From positions 93,878,520 through 93,942,519 of the forward strand of contig NC_058339.1 of NCBI RefSeq assembly GCF_905475395.1: a stretch of DNA of 64,000 nt. The letters run 5' to 3'. The stretch comes from Chrysoperla carnea. Its lineage: Eukaryota > Arthropoda > Insecta > Neuroptera > Chrysopidae. Every line of letters begins with the position of its first letter. Within the stretch, counting starts at the first letter, position 1. Under the pieces are notes generated by a model, which was not told where the DNA came from, ran no database searches, and saw only the letters and a list, made by a program, of their open reading frames with translations. Below are positions 31,789-43,522 of the stretch, piece by piece. The position numbers and the translations under genes are program-made.

Positions 31789-33314
31789 TTATTTACTACC
31801 CATCAATTTAACATTATGATGATGATGATTCATATTAGATGATGTTGATTGATCTATTGTTGATGATGATGAACCACTGCCACTACCACCATTATAATTA
31901 TTATATTGTGGTTTACCATGTGTAAATGGTAAATATTTATAATCAATCATATGCTAATAAAAATAAAATAAATAATTAAATTAAATTAAATTAAATATTA
32001 ATTAAATATTACTTAAACTTACTCTAATTTGTCTTTTCATTGTAATACATAATAATGTAAAAAAGTACATAACTAATATTGGCCAAAATACTGGAATATT
32101 AAAACAATCAAAGAGCGTACAAATTAATGCAATACAAGTTGATTTTGTTACTGAATACCAGAATTTAAATTCTGGTAAACGTCGTATGAATGGACGAAAC
32201 TCTTCATTGGAACGTGTTGGTAACGCTGGACCATCATCATTCAATTCTGTATCTAAATCCATTGCTGGATCGATTTTAGGTGTTAAAAATGCTATAAATA
32301 AATTTAAATGATAAATACCCAAAGCATATGTTACTATATACCATCCCTAAAAAAAATAAATAAATAAACAAATTAATAAAATATAATTATTATATAAAAA
32401 TTAAGTTCAACAAATAACAGTCCGACAATCTTACAAAATGGTGCTCATAAAAGTATAAAAACAAGAAAATATTTTCATCTGAAATTAGTAAAATTGTCAT
32501 TACAGTCGGGGGACCTCTGACATTAATCAATTTATCACAGGACAGGAAAGAAGTCCTATGTCATAATAATTTCTGATGAAATTATTTTCTTGTTTTCATA
32601 CTTTTAAGAGCGCGATTCTGTATTTGTCGAGGTTTTAGTTTTCGAACTTTATTTTATTTACACCATTTTGAGATTATATATTTGTAATAAAGTACTAATT
32701 ACTCAATTTTATTTGATACCAAACACGCTATCATTCAATTATAATATGTTTTTAGTTTATAACTTTACGTCCTCTAGCGGACGGTCATATTCAAGTTAAT
32801 GTGACGGTGGGACAGAAAAACATACATACATACATACCGGTTAAACATATAACCTTCGCTATTGTATGTATAGTCGGGGTAAAAATACAGAAAAACTCGA
32901 TAAATTTAACCGTGCATCTTATATCGGTTTTTTATTCGAATTTAATTTAAGATTTATCCGTTTAGGAATTCGGACGCCACAGACAGACAGACTTTGATAT
33001 AATTTGTTACTGGAAAGAATATAAAAATAAACCGTTTTGATGTGAGTGTAGGACTCTCACTCCTCCTTAAAAATAAAATTTAGTTTAGTTGATTTACTTT
33101 TACTTACTTGTTGTGTAACAATACGTATTCCAAATAATATAACAAGTAATATTGCAAAGGCCCAACGTAGACGTGTATGAGGTGTCCATTTATCTAATAA
33201 ACTTTGATAGGTTTGTGACAATCTTAAGTACAATCTACTTACAGCACTTTTATTACTTCCTGTACCTCCTGTACTATTTACATTCAATAATTCATCATGC
33301 TCATCTAGTCTCAT
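31789..33314 (-). CDS. RER1: RER1: retention/retrieval receptor of the early secretory pathway
   Basis: Exons 33314-33108, 32346-32023 and 31953-31789 join in phase 0 to 231 residues. RER1 is a Golgi/ER membrane protein that returns escaped or unassembled membrane proteins to the ER in COPI vesicles. Landmarks are TYQSLLDKWTPHTRLRW and YALGIYHLNLFIAFLTPK. The core EEFRPFIRRLPEFKFW is followed by NIPVFWPILVMYF, ITMKRQIR and YKYLPFTHGK. Four hydrophobic segments are visible, as usual. The N-terminus (about 25 residues) and the Ser/His-rich C-terminal tail are longer than in human RER1 (196 residues). Head-to-head with WDR77, 1.2 kb apart. Confidence 0.96.
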
Positions 33315-33871
33315 TTTATTTTATTTTATTAATTTTAATATTTTTATTTAATTATTACTTTTATTTATTTATTAAACTACAATTATTAAAAAACATTATT
33401 ATTAATTAATTATCATTATCAATAAGCAATACATAATAATTATATGCATATAATATGATATGATTCATGATTAGATATTTAATTTTATTTATATATCAAA
33501 TCAAATCAAATTAAATCATTATTAATAAAACATACCTTTTTAATTTTATTTATATTTATAATTATAATTCTATGTAATACGTTTGTACATTTTATTTCTT
33601 TTAAAATTATTCAACATCCACGTCAAAACTCAAAACATCATAGCAGTAGATAGTACTAGTTAGTGGTAATAGAGCAGTGCAATACGAGTACGAGCAGAGA
33701 TACCAGTCTGAATCTAGTAATAATACTTACAAGTACTATGAAGTTAGCTTTTATTATAAACCATTTATTTAAATTGATCATTAAATATTATTAAACATAT
33801 AAAATTGGGACTACCAACGTTACTTATAACTCTCATTTAAAATGTAATTTCATGATAACACTTGTTACCAT

Positions 33872-33949
33872 TTGGATGAAAAAAAAAACTTCAGCTGCGT
33901 CAAACGATATGACAATTTTCCGCTGCAGAAGTTTTTTTTTTTCATCCAA
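33872..33949. repeat. Hairpin with TTGGATGAAAAAAAAAACTTC arms (20-base core)
   Basis: The left arm at 33872-33899 and right arm at 33921-33949 are complementary over about 20 bases (GGATGAAAA.. against ..TTTTCATCC) and then imperfectly over a GCTGCG block. A long A run pairs with a long T run. Confidence 0.65.
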
Positions 33950-33979
33950 TAGCTTCATGGCTTCAACTGACCAAATTTG

Positions 33980-34230
33980 TCGCTCAAGCTCAGCGTTAAG
34001 CGTCATCATGAAAAAACACATTGTTTTTGCCACTCTTATTTACAATTAGAAGCTGGTCATAGTTACATGTTTTTCAGTTAGATGCATTTCTAATTTGACG
34101 CTCAAAGTCAGCGTCAAGCGTCATCATGTAGTTACACCTTTTAAATTTGATGCTTCACATAGTTTTATTTTTTTCATGAAGATTATAATTTGTCGTTTAA
34201 ATCCAGCGTCGAGCGTCATTATGAAATTAC
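33980..34230. repeat. Three degenerate copies of an AGCGTCATCATG motif
   Basis: CAGCGTTAAGCGTCATCATG at about 33991, CAGCGTCAAGCGTCATCATG at about 34109, and CAGCGTCGAGCGTCATTATG at about 34204. Each is preceded by a (T)GCTCAAA-like stretch. A fourth copy in reverse, CATGATGACGCTTAACGCTG, lies at about 42448 upstream of TRMT10A. Confidence 0.7.
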
Positions 34231-34514
34231 ATCTTAAAGAATATATTTTCATAATTCAATATTAGTCGTATAAAAAGTGTTTGAGAATTGGTAAATGAGA
34301 AGTGAACGGAACCTAAACAATGAATAATGTAAGGTTGTTAATGAACACACCCATTATAAAATTGATGTGAAGATAGTAACATAATAATAATATTATAGAT
34401 TGACATTTATTTAAATACACGAGGTTTAAACTTATTTAAACCGTTTAAACATAATATAATACAGTTAATAATTTAAATATTAAATTAAAAGTTATATTAA
34501 ATAAATAAATAAAA

Positions 34515-35816
34515 ATGGATGATAATAAATTAATATTACAACCAAATTGGCATAGTGAAATATATCGAACATTAACACCAAAATTAGATGTTACAACTTT
34601 ATATAAATATTTAGATTTTATAGAAGTTAGTGAAGGTATAAATTAAATTTAATGTTTAATATTAATTAATGTTTGTTTAATATTATAATGTAATGTTTTA
34701 AGATGGACATGTATTAATTGGTTCATCAAATTTAACTGGTCGTCGTTGGTATGGATCTGTTTGGTATTATGAAACATTAGATTTATGTTTAACAAGTAAT
34801 TTAAGCACATATGTAGCAAATAAAACAATGAACGCTGGTGTTATCGATGGTAGATTTATTAAAGCAGATTCAACTAAAATGATTGTAATTGATGATAGTG
34901 GTTGTATACAAGTGTTATCATTACCAGAGAATGGTGATGAACCAGATGATAAACTACAATTATATAAGTTATCAGAAGAACATGAATCAATAATCAATTC
35001 AATTGAATTATTTAAAACAAATCAAACACATTTTATAACATGTTCATCAGATCAATCAATTAAAATCTGGGATTTAGAGTATACACGTCTGGAATCAAAT
35101 GAATATTTAAATTCATTTAATACTTACAAGTTAGTTTTTATTATTTTATTTAAAGATACTCGCTCAACGGGTATTATAAGTTTGATCGCTACGTATGTTT
35201 ATGGTATCTATTTATTAAGTAATTTGATATATTTAAATGTTTCAGTTCAGCACATAATGATACAATCACATCAATCGATACACATTTAACAAATAATAAT
35301 ATATTTGTATCATGTTCATTAGATCAACATGTATTATTATGGGATCAACGTTTAGGATCAACTAGTACTGAGGGTATCAATAAAGAATCAAAATCAATAT
35401 ATTTAAATGAATTTAATGGTTTAACAAATATTAAATGGTATCCTAATATTGCATATGATTATCTATTAACATGTACAACAGATGGAGGTGACCTCTATAC
35501 ATTAGATATTAGAAATACTAACTCATATTTATATAAATTAAATATAAATATGAATAATGATTCAATATATTCATGTAAATTTAATTCAACAGGTACTTTA
35601 TTAGCGATCTGTAGTGATAATAATATTATTAATTGTTTAGATACTTCAACATTATATTTAAATTTAGATTCAACAAATATTATTTATACAGATCAAAGTA
35701 AACATCATGATTTTATTAGAGGTTTAGCATGGAATACTAATAATACAGATAATGTTTTATATACTTGTGGATGGGATCAACAAGTACATAAACATTCTAT
35801 ACAATTAACTTGTTAG
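34515..35816 (+). CDS. WDR77: WDR77/MEP50: methylosome WD40 partner of PRMT5
   Basis: Exons 34515-34635, 34703-35129 and 35246-35816 join to 372 residues. MEP50 binds PRMT5 and presents substrates (Sm proteins, histones) for symmetric arginine dimethylation; the Drosophila homologue is valois. It is a WD40 protein, but the assignment rests on family-specific stretches. HVLIGSSNLTGRRWYGSVW matches the first blade of MEP50, and HHDFIRGLAWN followed by CGWDQQVHKH matches its C-terminal blade. General WD40 signatures are CSSDQSIKIWDLE and SCSLDQHVLLWDQR. At 35246 the only acceptor giving an open frame is the first of two nearby CAGs. The second intron contains a short fragment of the dispersed repeat seen at 18.9 kb. 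Overall sequence is diverged, so confidence is slightly lower than for neighbours. Confidence 0.88.
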
Positions 35817-36802
35817 TTGTAAATAACATCAACATGGACAAGTCCAACTCCTTAATTTACAAAAATCATCTTTTTATTCGATTTAAAAACTTATCTTTAA
35901 TTTCAAAACATCCATCCATTGTTTATCTTTTGAAAACTATTTAAATAGATCTTTAATTTCAAATAACCATGGTCTGATCAAGTGTGGGAGGGGGGGTGTG
36001 TACCTTACAAATACCTTCAAAGAAAAAACCACCAACTTGGTGTTAAATCACAAGATCTAGGCGATCAATGAACAAGAATTTATCCAATTACCAAACCGTT
36101 CAAAATTCTTCATCATTTTTTTGAACCGGAATGCTTTACTTGTCACACGTCAATCGTCTACATGAAGCAATAAAACTTTAATTTTTATTCCTCTAAGAAG
36201 GAAGTTTCCTGAAACCTGGAAGCACTCCCTTACTGTTATGTACGTTTGGTAATATTAATATGATCAAAATTGGTTACAACAATCAAAATAAAATGCCCCA
36301 CTCGAATGGTAACTATGGGCTAAAGTAGTTTTACTTACCAGTCCAATAACTTTCTGACCTACAAGATGAAAACATTTATTTCCCTATCTGATACTATTAA
36401 TGCTTTATAATAGGGAGATATTTGTTTGAAAATTAGAAAATTACTGGTCTGGTAACTGAAGGCCATACTCATTTCATAAAATAGTTACCCGACCAATAAC
36501 TTTCTAATTTATGGGCTCATAAAAACAATTACTTGCCTTTCAAGTACTACAAATTCATAGCAAACAATTACTGTCAATCTGTAAAGCAAAAGTTTTTATT
36601 GATCTGGTAACCAAAGGTCATACCTATCACTATTTACCACATTTATAATAACATTATTTAAATATTAAATTAAATTAATTTAATTATTATATTAAACATT
36701 TAATTGTTTTAAACGTAATTAATAATTAATAAGAAAAAAAATTAAGTCATTTGTTTTTAAATAAAACTTTGTACTTCCTTACCTCTTACTATCCTTAAAA
36801 CT
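35817..36802. other. Intergenic, no gene seen
   Basis: Downstream of WDR77. It holds diverged recurring phrases (ACCAGTCCAATAACTTTCTGACC, ATAACTTTCTAATTTATGGG, TCTGGTAACCAAAGGTCATAC) that look like an old short tandem array. No coding frame. Confidence 0.5.
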
Positions 36803-38960
36803 TTGTTTGCACATAAGGATCTTGAAAAAACTTTAGGGTGAAAACACTTACCTACTATTTTCCTATCAGGTACTACTTATTCCCTTGTAACTCATATTCT
36901 CCTAATACAAAGTGAAGAAAATTTAATAATTTTTGGTTGAATTAGTATTTAAAAAGTGACTTGTGAAAATGGAAAATTGGCTATATCACGAAAACGGTTA
37001 GATTTAGGACAAAAAGGGCGAAAATTTTGAGCCCCTCCTCAATCTCTAGCTTAGAATGTTTTTCCAAATAACATCGATGAAACATTTTCGGGAAAATGGA
37101 AAATTTTATTAAAATATTGAATATTTTTTTCATTTTTTTGTGTTTTTTGGCCAAAATTACTTCAATTTTCTTCAATTTGTATTAGGACAATATAATGCCA
37201 GGTTAGTACACTAAGATTTTCATAAAAAGATTTTCTTTTTTATTTGCACATAAGGTGCAAACAAATAATTCGCTATGTTAATGGATCGAAACGAACAATT
37301 AGTTAAAAGTTTTATACTAATTAATTAATGCCAGAAAAGGATAAAGGTTTTTAGGGTGAAAACACTTACTTACCATTTCCCTATCAGGTACTACTATTTC
37401 CCTTGGAACTTATATTCAATACAAATATTTATATCCAATACAATAACTTGAATCTTTAAAATTTATTTTATTAAACAACACCAGAAGATAATTTAATAAA
37501 AATTATTATATTTGTATTTAATGTAATTAATAATTAATTAATAAATAAATAAATATATTTATTATTTTTAAATTTGTACCAGTTAACAAAAAAAAATGAA
37601 GTATAAATATTAAAAATCATTTCTATTAACAAACGTAAGATTTATTTAATTTGATGCATTGAAAACAATGTAAGTTATCAAATGAAACTTTAGGGCCATC
37701 TATAGAAAACATATTGAACTACACATAATTACAGAAGCAGAGACATCTATGGTAAATAGTTTGAACTAATTATCAATTGCGACAGTAATGCCATCTATCG
37801 CAAATAGTCTGAACTAACATGATACCGATGACAGTGACATCTATGAATAACATTTTGAACTAACAGTAACGACGGTGGTGCCATCTTTGGCGAATATTTT
37901 GAACTAACAGTAACGACGGTGGTGCCACCTCTGGTGAATATCTTGAACTAACAGTTACGATAGTGGTGCCATCTTTGGTGAATATTTTGAACTAATAGTA
38001 ACGACGGTTGTGCCATCTTTGGTTAATATTTTGAACTAACTGTTAAAAATTTTCATAATTTTTGGTGAAATTAGTTTTGAAAAAGTTACATCTGAAAATG
38101 GAAAAAATGGCTATATCTCGAAAACGGTTGGTCCTAGGGCAAAAAGGACGAAAATTTTGTGCCACTCCTGAACCTCCTGATTAGAATGTTTTTCCAAATA
38201 ACATCGATGAAAAATTTCCGGGAAATTCGTGAAAATGGAAAATTTTGTTTAAAAATTGATGGATTTTTTCTCATTTTTTTGTGTTTTTTGGCCAAAATTA
38301 CTCCAATTTTCTTCAATTTGTATTAGGAGAATATAATGCCAGGTTAGTACACTAAGATTTTCATAAAAAGATTTTCATTTTCTTTTTTATTTGCACATAA
38401 GGTGCAAATAATTCGCTATGTAAATGGAACGAAACGAAACGAACAAAATAAATAGTTAAAATTGCTTTATTTATACTTATAAAATAATACCAGAAAAAAG
38501 AAAAAAAAAAAAGGTTTTCAGGGTGAAAACACTTACTTACCATTTCCCTATCAAGTACTACTTTTTCCCTTTTCAACTTATATTCTCCTAATACAAATGT
38601 TAAAAATTTTCATAATTTTTGGTGAAATTTGTCTTGAAAAAGTTACATGTGAAAATGGAAAAAATGGCTATATCTCGAAAACGGTTGGTCCTAGGGCAAA
38701 AACGGCGAAAATTTTGTGCCACTCCTGAAACTCTTGCTTAGAATGTTTTTCCAAATAACATCGATGAAAAATTTCCCGAAAATTCGTGAAAATGGAAAAT
38801 TTTGTTTAAAAATTGAATGATTTTTTCTCATTTTTTTGTGTTTTTTGGCCAAAATTACTTCAATTTTTATTAGGAGAATATAATGCCAGGTTAGTACACT
38901 AAGATTTTCAGCAAAACATTTTCATTTTCTTTTTTATTTGCACATAATTGGAAACGAACA
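36803..38960. repeat. Large satellite array, unit about 560 bp
   Basis: A partial unit (36803-36911) and three further units start near 36912, 38040 and 38598; the last is truncated. Each carries GGCTATATCTCGAAAACGG, AGAATGTTTTTCCAAATAAC, TTTTTTGTGTTTTTTGGCC, TGCCAGGTTAGTACACTAAG, TTTGCACATAAGG and GGGTGAAAACACTTAC. Units 2 and 3 are adjacent, with starts 558 bases apart. Small frames inside are by-products. It lies between the convergent 3' ends of WDR77 and TRMT10A. Confidence 0.85.
37690..38046. repeat. Minisatellite, unit about 44 bp, inside the satellite array
   Basis: About seven units of the type GTGCCATCTTTGGTGAATA then TTTTGAACTAACAGTAACGACG. The later units are spaced 44 bases apart and are more alike than the first ones. 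A related phrase (CTGCCATCTATTGAAAATTT) occurs alone near 3902. Confidence 0.85.
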
Positions 38961-39135
38961 AATAGTGAAAACTTTTATACTGAAAAAACTTGTGGGATAG
39001 GATATGGATCATGGATTATATATGGTAGAGATTAGAAGGATCACCTTCATCCAAGTTGAAAACATTAAATAATAGTTCTTAAATTAACCAGAATGGCGGT
39101 TGTGTAGCAACTAATAAACAAATAATATATATTTA

Positions 39136-42077
39136 TTATGTCTTTACATTTACATTTACATCATCTAGACCTGCATCTGCATCTTCATCTGCTGTATCAG
39201 CTGCATCTACTTCTATAGCACCTTTACGTTCTGGTATTACTTTTAAAAACGATTCTTTCCAACTAGAGCCTTCTATCACACGTAATAATATTTCAAACAC
39301 TAAAAAAAATAATAAATTTATTAATTCATATAATATTAATCATTAATTAATTACATTTAGGCCAGTCGCTCTATTTTGTGATTAGCTTTTTTGAGGTACA
39401 TACTTTGCGACAATGGGAATGGCTTCTCAATGTTATCCAAAAAATATTTCAAAATAATTGCACTAATAATTGAGAAAATTGGGATTAATTTTTGCTGATA
39501 ACATTAAACTTTGCTGATAACTGTATCTTTACTTTTTTTTTAGAAGGTTTGAACAAGTTTGACAAATTTTCGGGGAGTAGAATATTTATGATATTTTGTT
39601 CGAATTTGTAATTATAATAGAAAGGCGCATAAAGTTGTTAGTATTTGGAAATTGGATGAACCAGCGCTGACAATGGAAGGAGTTAAACACCAAAATGAAT
39701 CCCCTTAAGTCCAGATATGGTTAAATATCTACAAAATATCAGAAAATCAAAGTTTTTTATTAACTTTGCTGGCAGTTATTACAGAATTAATATTTGGAGC
39801 ATATTTTTAAATTAATTAAAATTGTTATTTTAGTTAATAATTGTTTTTGAATTTAAAAAAAGTATTAAAATTATTTTAAAAAATATTCCCAAAATGTTAA
39901 TTCCGTAATTACTGCCAGGCAAGTTTGATTTTCTGATATTATGTAGATATTTAGTCATACTTCGCCCTCCTCCCGAGGGGATTCATTCATTTTGATCGCG
40001 AACCTCTTCCATTGTTAACAGCGATCCATTAATTTTCAAAAATAAACATTATAGACCTGTTATTATTACAAATTCGAAAAAAATATCATAAATAGTACAT
40101 AACCTCAGTCCTCACCGTTTCCGAAAAGATAAAATTTTGTCAATTTCAAAACTTCAATTGCTTATAACTAAAGAAGGGGTAAAAATACAGGGTCGAACTT
40201 TAAATAGGTCGAAGTCGAAGTACGTATTTTGAATTATTTTCAACTTGACCATTTCATGTTATCATCATGATCGTTCCATGGCAACTTTTTTGATAACATT
40301 AAGAAGCCACCTTCTCCCGCAATGTGTGTACCTCAAAAAAGATAATTTTGTTTTTTGTATGATAGAGAACCTATAAAACTAGCACCTGTACAACCTATAT
40401 AAATATAATAAATAAAATGTTATCGATAAGTAACTTGAATGAATTAGTTTTACATACCTTGATCAATAGTTAATACTTTCCTTGTTCTCATTTGTATATA
40501 TTGATTGATTGGTAATTGACCATGTTTTATATTATTATCACAAGCTAATTTATAACAAAGACCCTACAAGTACAACACAACCATCATAAAAATATATCAA
40601 AAATATACAGTGTGTCAACCATCCACCCACCCACAACTGTATATACAGGTACAGGTACAGATACTATACTTGTAAATTTTATTATTTTGTATTATAAGAA
40701 AACAAACTCATTTTTTATGAAAACTTTGGTTTATTCTAAAAAGTATGTAGGTTCTAAATAATGTACAGGGGTAGCCAAACATTTAGAAGCACTATTTTTA
40801 TTTTTGGTAAACTAGCCTTGTTTTTTATAAATTGACAAAATGTTACAAAGGCAATTAAAATGATGACTTGAAAACAAAATATCAACAAGATTTGTGTGCT
40901 TTAATTTTATATTTGTGAATAAAAGTTGTAATTATTAATAAACATAACAAACATTAAATCAATGAACATGTTCTACTTCTACTAAAACACATTTTTCAAT
41001 TAAAACCTTAACTATTGAATTTTAGACTATTATAAGTGTAAAGAAACTATTTAATAAGTTGCGCCTAATTGTCAAATTTAAATAAATCTTCTTGATATTT
41101 TGTATTAAAATCATAATTTTAATTGTCTTTGTAACATTTTGTTAATTTATAAGAAAGCAGTTAGCAGATAGTTTATAAAACATAAAAATAATGAATCCAA
41201 ATGTTTGATAACCGTGTACCTACATTATTTACAAGTTTTAAATATGCCTGCAGAATAAGTTTAATTTTTTATAAAGAATGACTCTTTTACGTTTTAAATA
41301 AAAACTTACTTTATGTTGATTATGATCAACTAAACCACCAATTATATAAATATGATCATCATATAATTCATTAATGATATGATCACTATCTGATGTTAAA
41401 TATATTAATTTATCTTTATTTGAATTAAATATTGATAAATATGATTCTGTTTTAAAATTAATATCCCAATTCTGATAACCATCATGTTTTTGTATTTCAT
41501 TTTCAATTAAACCATTAAAACTAGTTAAATATAATTGTACAGGTGTTGATGAACGTCTATTTAATGAATATACACGTAATGTTTGTTTTATAACTTTATT
41601 TAAATCCTATAATTATAAAATTATAAATTTAATATTAATTAATTATTAATTTAAATAAATAAAATAGTTACTTACTTTATTTGACATTAATTCATCAAAA
41701 CTTAAATCAATAACAATACTTGTTTTACATTTACTTAAAATCATTTTACTATGTTTTAATTCTTTACGTGATGGTCCTAATTTAATATTACAACTCTTTG
41801 CTTCATCAATTCTTTGTTTTTTACGTGCACGTTCTTTTAAACGTTTCTCATGTTTTCTAGATTCCCATTTTAATTTCTTTGCTAAACGTTTTCTTTGTCT
41901 TTTTGATAATAATAAAATATTCTTTTCATCATCATCATCATTACCATCTTTAATATTATGTTTCATATGTGTTTCATCTTGATCTTGTTCAATATTTTTA
42001 ATTTCTTCATTATTAACATTATTATTTATTAATAATTCTTGGTCATTACTCATTATTATTATAATTATATCAAACAA
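39136..42077 (-). CDS. TRMT10A: TRMT10A-type tRNA guanine-9 N1-methyltransferase
   Basis: Exons 42077 or 42053-41676, 41606-41310, 40563-40458 and 39299-39136. The second ATG at 42053 (MSNDQELL) gives 314 residues; the first adds eight mostly hydrophobic residues (MFDIIIII) and looks less natural. TRMT10 enzymes are SPOUT methyltransferases that form m1G9 in tRNA with S-adenosylmethionine. The N-terminus is a Lys/Arg-rich block (LLSKRQRKRLAKKLKWESR) typical of the family. The SPOUT core follows: KTSIVIDLSFDELMS, YLTSDSDHIINE, YIIGGLVDHNQHKGLCY, and LPINQYIQMRTRKVLTIDQVFEI (in parts). The tail is acidic (Asp/Ala). SAM-binding glycines and the conserved loop Asp in GLVDHN are intact. Intron 3 contains an old foldback element, and intron 2 a family A element. 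Head-to-head with scully. Confidence 0.94.
39368..40378. mobile_element. Old foldback element, about 1 kb, in TRMT10A intron 3
   Basis: The two halves are diverged inverted copies. The outer ends are CTTTTTTGAGGTACATAC and its counterpart GTGTGTACCTCAAAAAAG. Inward are TGGCTTCTCAATGTTATC, TTATGATATTTTGTTCGAA, TCTACAAAATATCAGAAAATC and CTGGCAGTTATTACAGAATTA (each under 21 bases by parts), with mirrored versions on the right. The centre is an AT-rich stretch near 39820-39870. Many mismatches indicate age. No coding frame. Confidence 0.75.
40606..41290. mobile_element. Family A relative, right end missing, in TRMT10A intron 2
   Basis: The left end TACAGTGTGTCAACCATCC is followed by a degraded CACCCACC stretch. 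The interior AATAATGTACAGGGGTAGCC matches the 14.27 kb copy, and CTTCTTGATATTTTGTATTA matches the 9.95 kb copy. A TATAAAGAATGACTC phrase near 41273 marks where the right end should begin. Exon 2 of TRMT10A starts only about 20 bases on. Confidence 0.6.
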
Positions 42078-43522
42078 TATAATTAAACTTTAATATTTAT
42101 TTGATAATTACTTTTATTTTAAAACTTTAAAAGCATGGAATCGAATAATGTAACCTAACAAATTTATTATTCACTTACTATCTGTCTTTCATTTATGTCA
42201 CAATACACCAAAGAGAGAGGTTAGACTACTTATTTGTAATGTATATGTGAGTAAGAACGTTCGCCATTTTGATGCTAATGTCAAATATATACAATATGTT
42301 TTATATATTACTTTTAAATGCTCATCAGTTTCAACAATTTTATTTTAAATTTTAAATTTATATATTTTTTTTAGAAAGCTATGGTCTATAGAGGGTTTCT
42401 TTGTTTCAAAGATGACTTGGTCGAGTGTGTTCTAAAGGTGTATTTTCATGATGACGCTTAACGCTGACAATGAGTTTGGTCACGTGATCAATTTAGGCCA
42501 TACTACTGTTTGAATGAAAAACAAAAAATTTTTATCATAGAAAAGTATATGGTAATTTTATTATCAGAATGAATTTTGAGAGTATTGGATAAATAACTTT
42601 ATAATATTTATTTTTTAAAGTTTTAATAAAACATGGAAGGCGTCCCAAATCATATTCATTAAGTCATTACTACATAATTTTAGTTTTAATATAATATATA
42701 ATATAGATACCACCACCACCACCACCACCACCAGATTTAATATATTATCAAATGAGTTCATAGTTCATAGTTCGTAGTTGATATGATTGATTAATTCAAA
42801 TGATAAATTTTATTTAAACAATAATATTTTATTATAAATATATAAAGTATGTATACAACACATACTTTATACGCAGGGAGCCCGTCACACTAGAATTGCA
42901 CTTACATGGATTTCGAACTTTTGCATATGAATTAATATTATTTAACGATTATGGACTAGGTGTGTCAGGGTTTATACTGGCACAAATATTTTGTATAATT
43001 TTAATAATTACAATTTACAAATATTTTACTCTTTCGTGGTAATTAATTTGTTTAAAACACCATTTTATTGCAAATTTTATCTATTTTCAAAAAAATTTGG
43101 TGTAACAGCTTTTATCCTGACAGAAAGATCTGTCACACCGATATTTTTAATATATAAAGTTAATAAAATTTTAGCCTTATCTTGGAATTACCTATTTAAT
43201 TTAATTTGTTCGTTTTGAGTTTTACTTTTAAAATATTTCGGTGTGGTAGTCAAACTTGATTAAAATATTTCTTACACCTACGCCAATAAAAAATAAAATT
43301 TCCTGGTAAAAAATATTTCTACCAGGATAAACCCTGATACACCTAGTCCATATTGTATCTATCGTTAAATAATATTGAGTCATTTACTATGACGTGCTCC
43401 AAGACTATCATGACATGACATGAGTTGACTTTGATAATAAAAACAAGTAGATGATGTTGTAAGTTGTAAGTTGTAACATAACCAACAAATCAGATAACAT
43501 TTACAACTTAACATTTATAAAT
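42078..43522. promoter_or_regulatory. Divergent TRMT10A/scully upstream region
   Basis: No gene. It contains one inverted copy of the CAGCGTTAAGCGTCATCATG motif (about 42448-42470), a CCA triplet run at about 42709-42732, and a family C element at 42877-43402. Promoter role is inferred from position. Confidence 0.35.
42877..43402. mobile_element. Non-autonomous element, family C, about 525 bp
   Basis: The left end GGGAGCCCGTCACACTAG leads into ATTGCACTTACATGGATTTC. Inner inverted pair: TATGGACTAGGTGTGTCAGG at the left and CCTGATACACCTAGTCCATA at the right. A second inner pair surrounds TGTAACAGCTTTTATCCTG. The extreme right end is shortened compared with the 14.78 kb copy. A 75-codon frame inside is not a gene. 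Confidence 0.7.

Larger units (their letters stand above)
33315..34514. promoter_or_regulatory. Divergent RER1/WDR77 upstream region
   Basis: No gene. It should hold promoters for both genes. It contains an A/T-run hairpin at 33872-33949 and a threefold CAGCGTyrAGCGTCATCATG motif repeat (listed separately). Promoter role is positional inference. Confidence 0.4.

Noticed and set aside
37690-38046. Regular 44-bp repeats that could suggest a CRISPR array
   Set aside because: Units are continuous tandem repeats without distinct spacers, in a eukaryotic genome; it is a minisatellite.
42991-43218. 75-codon frame
   Set aside because: Inside the family C element; no homology.
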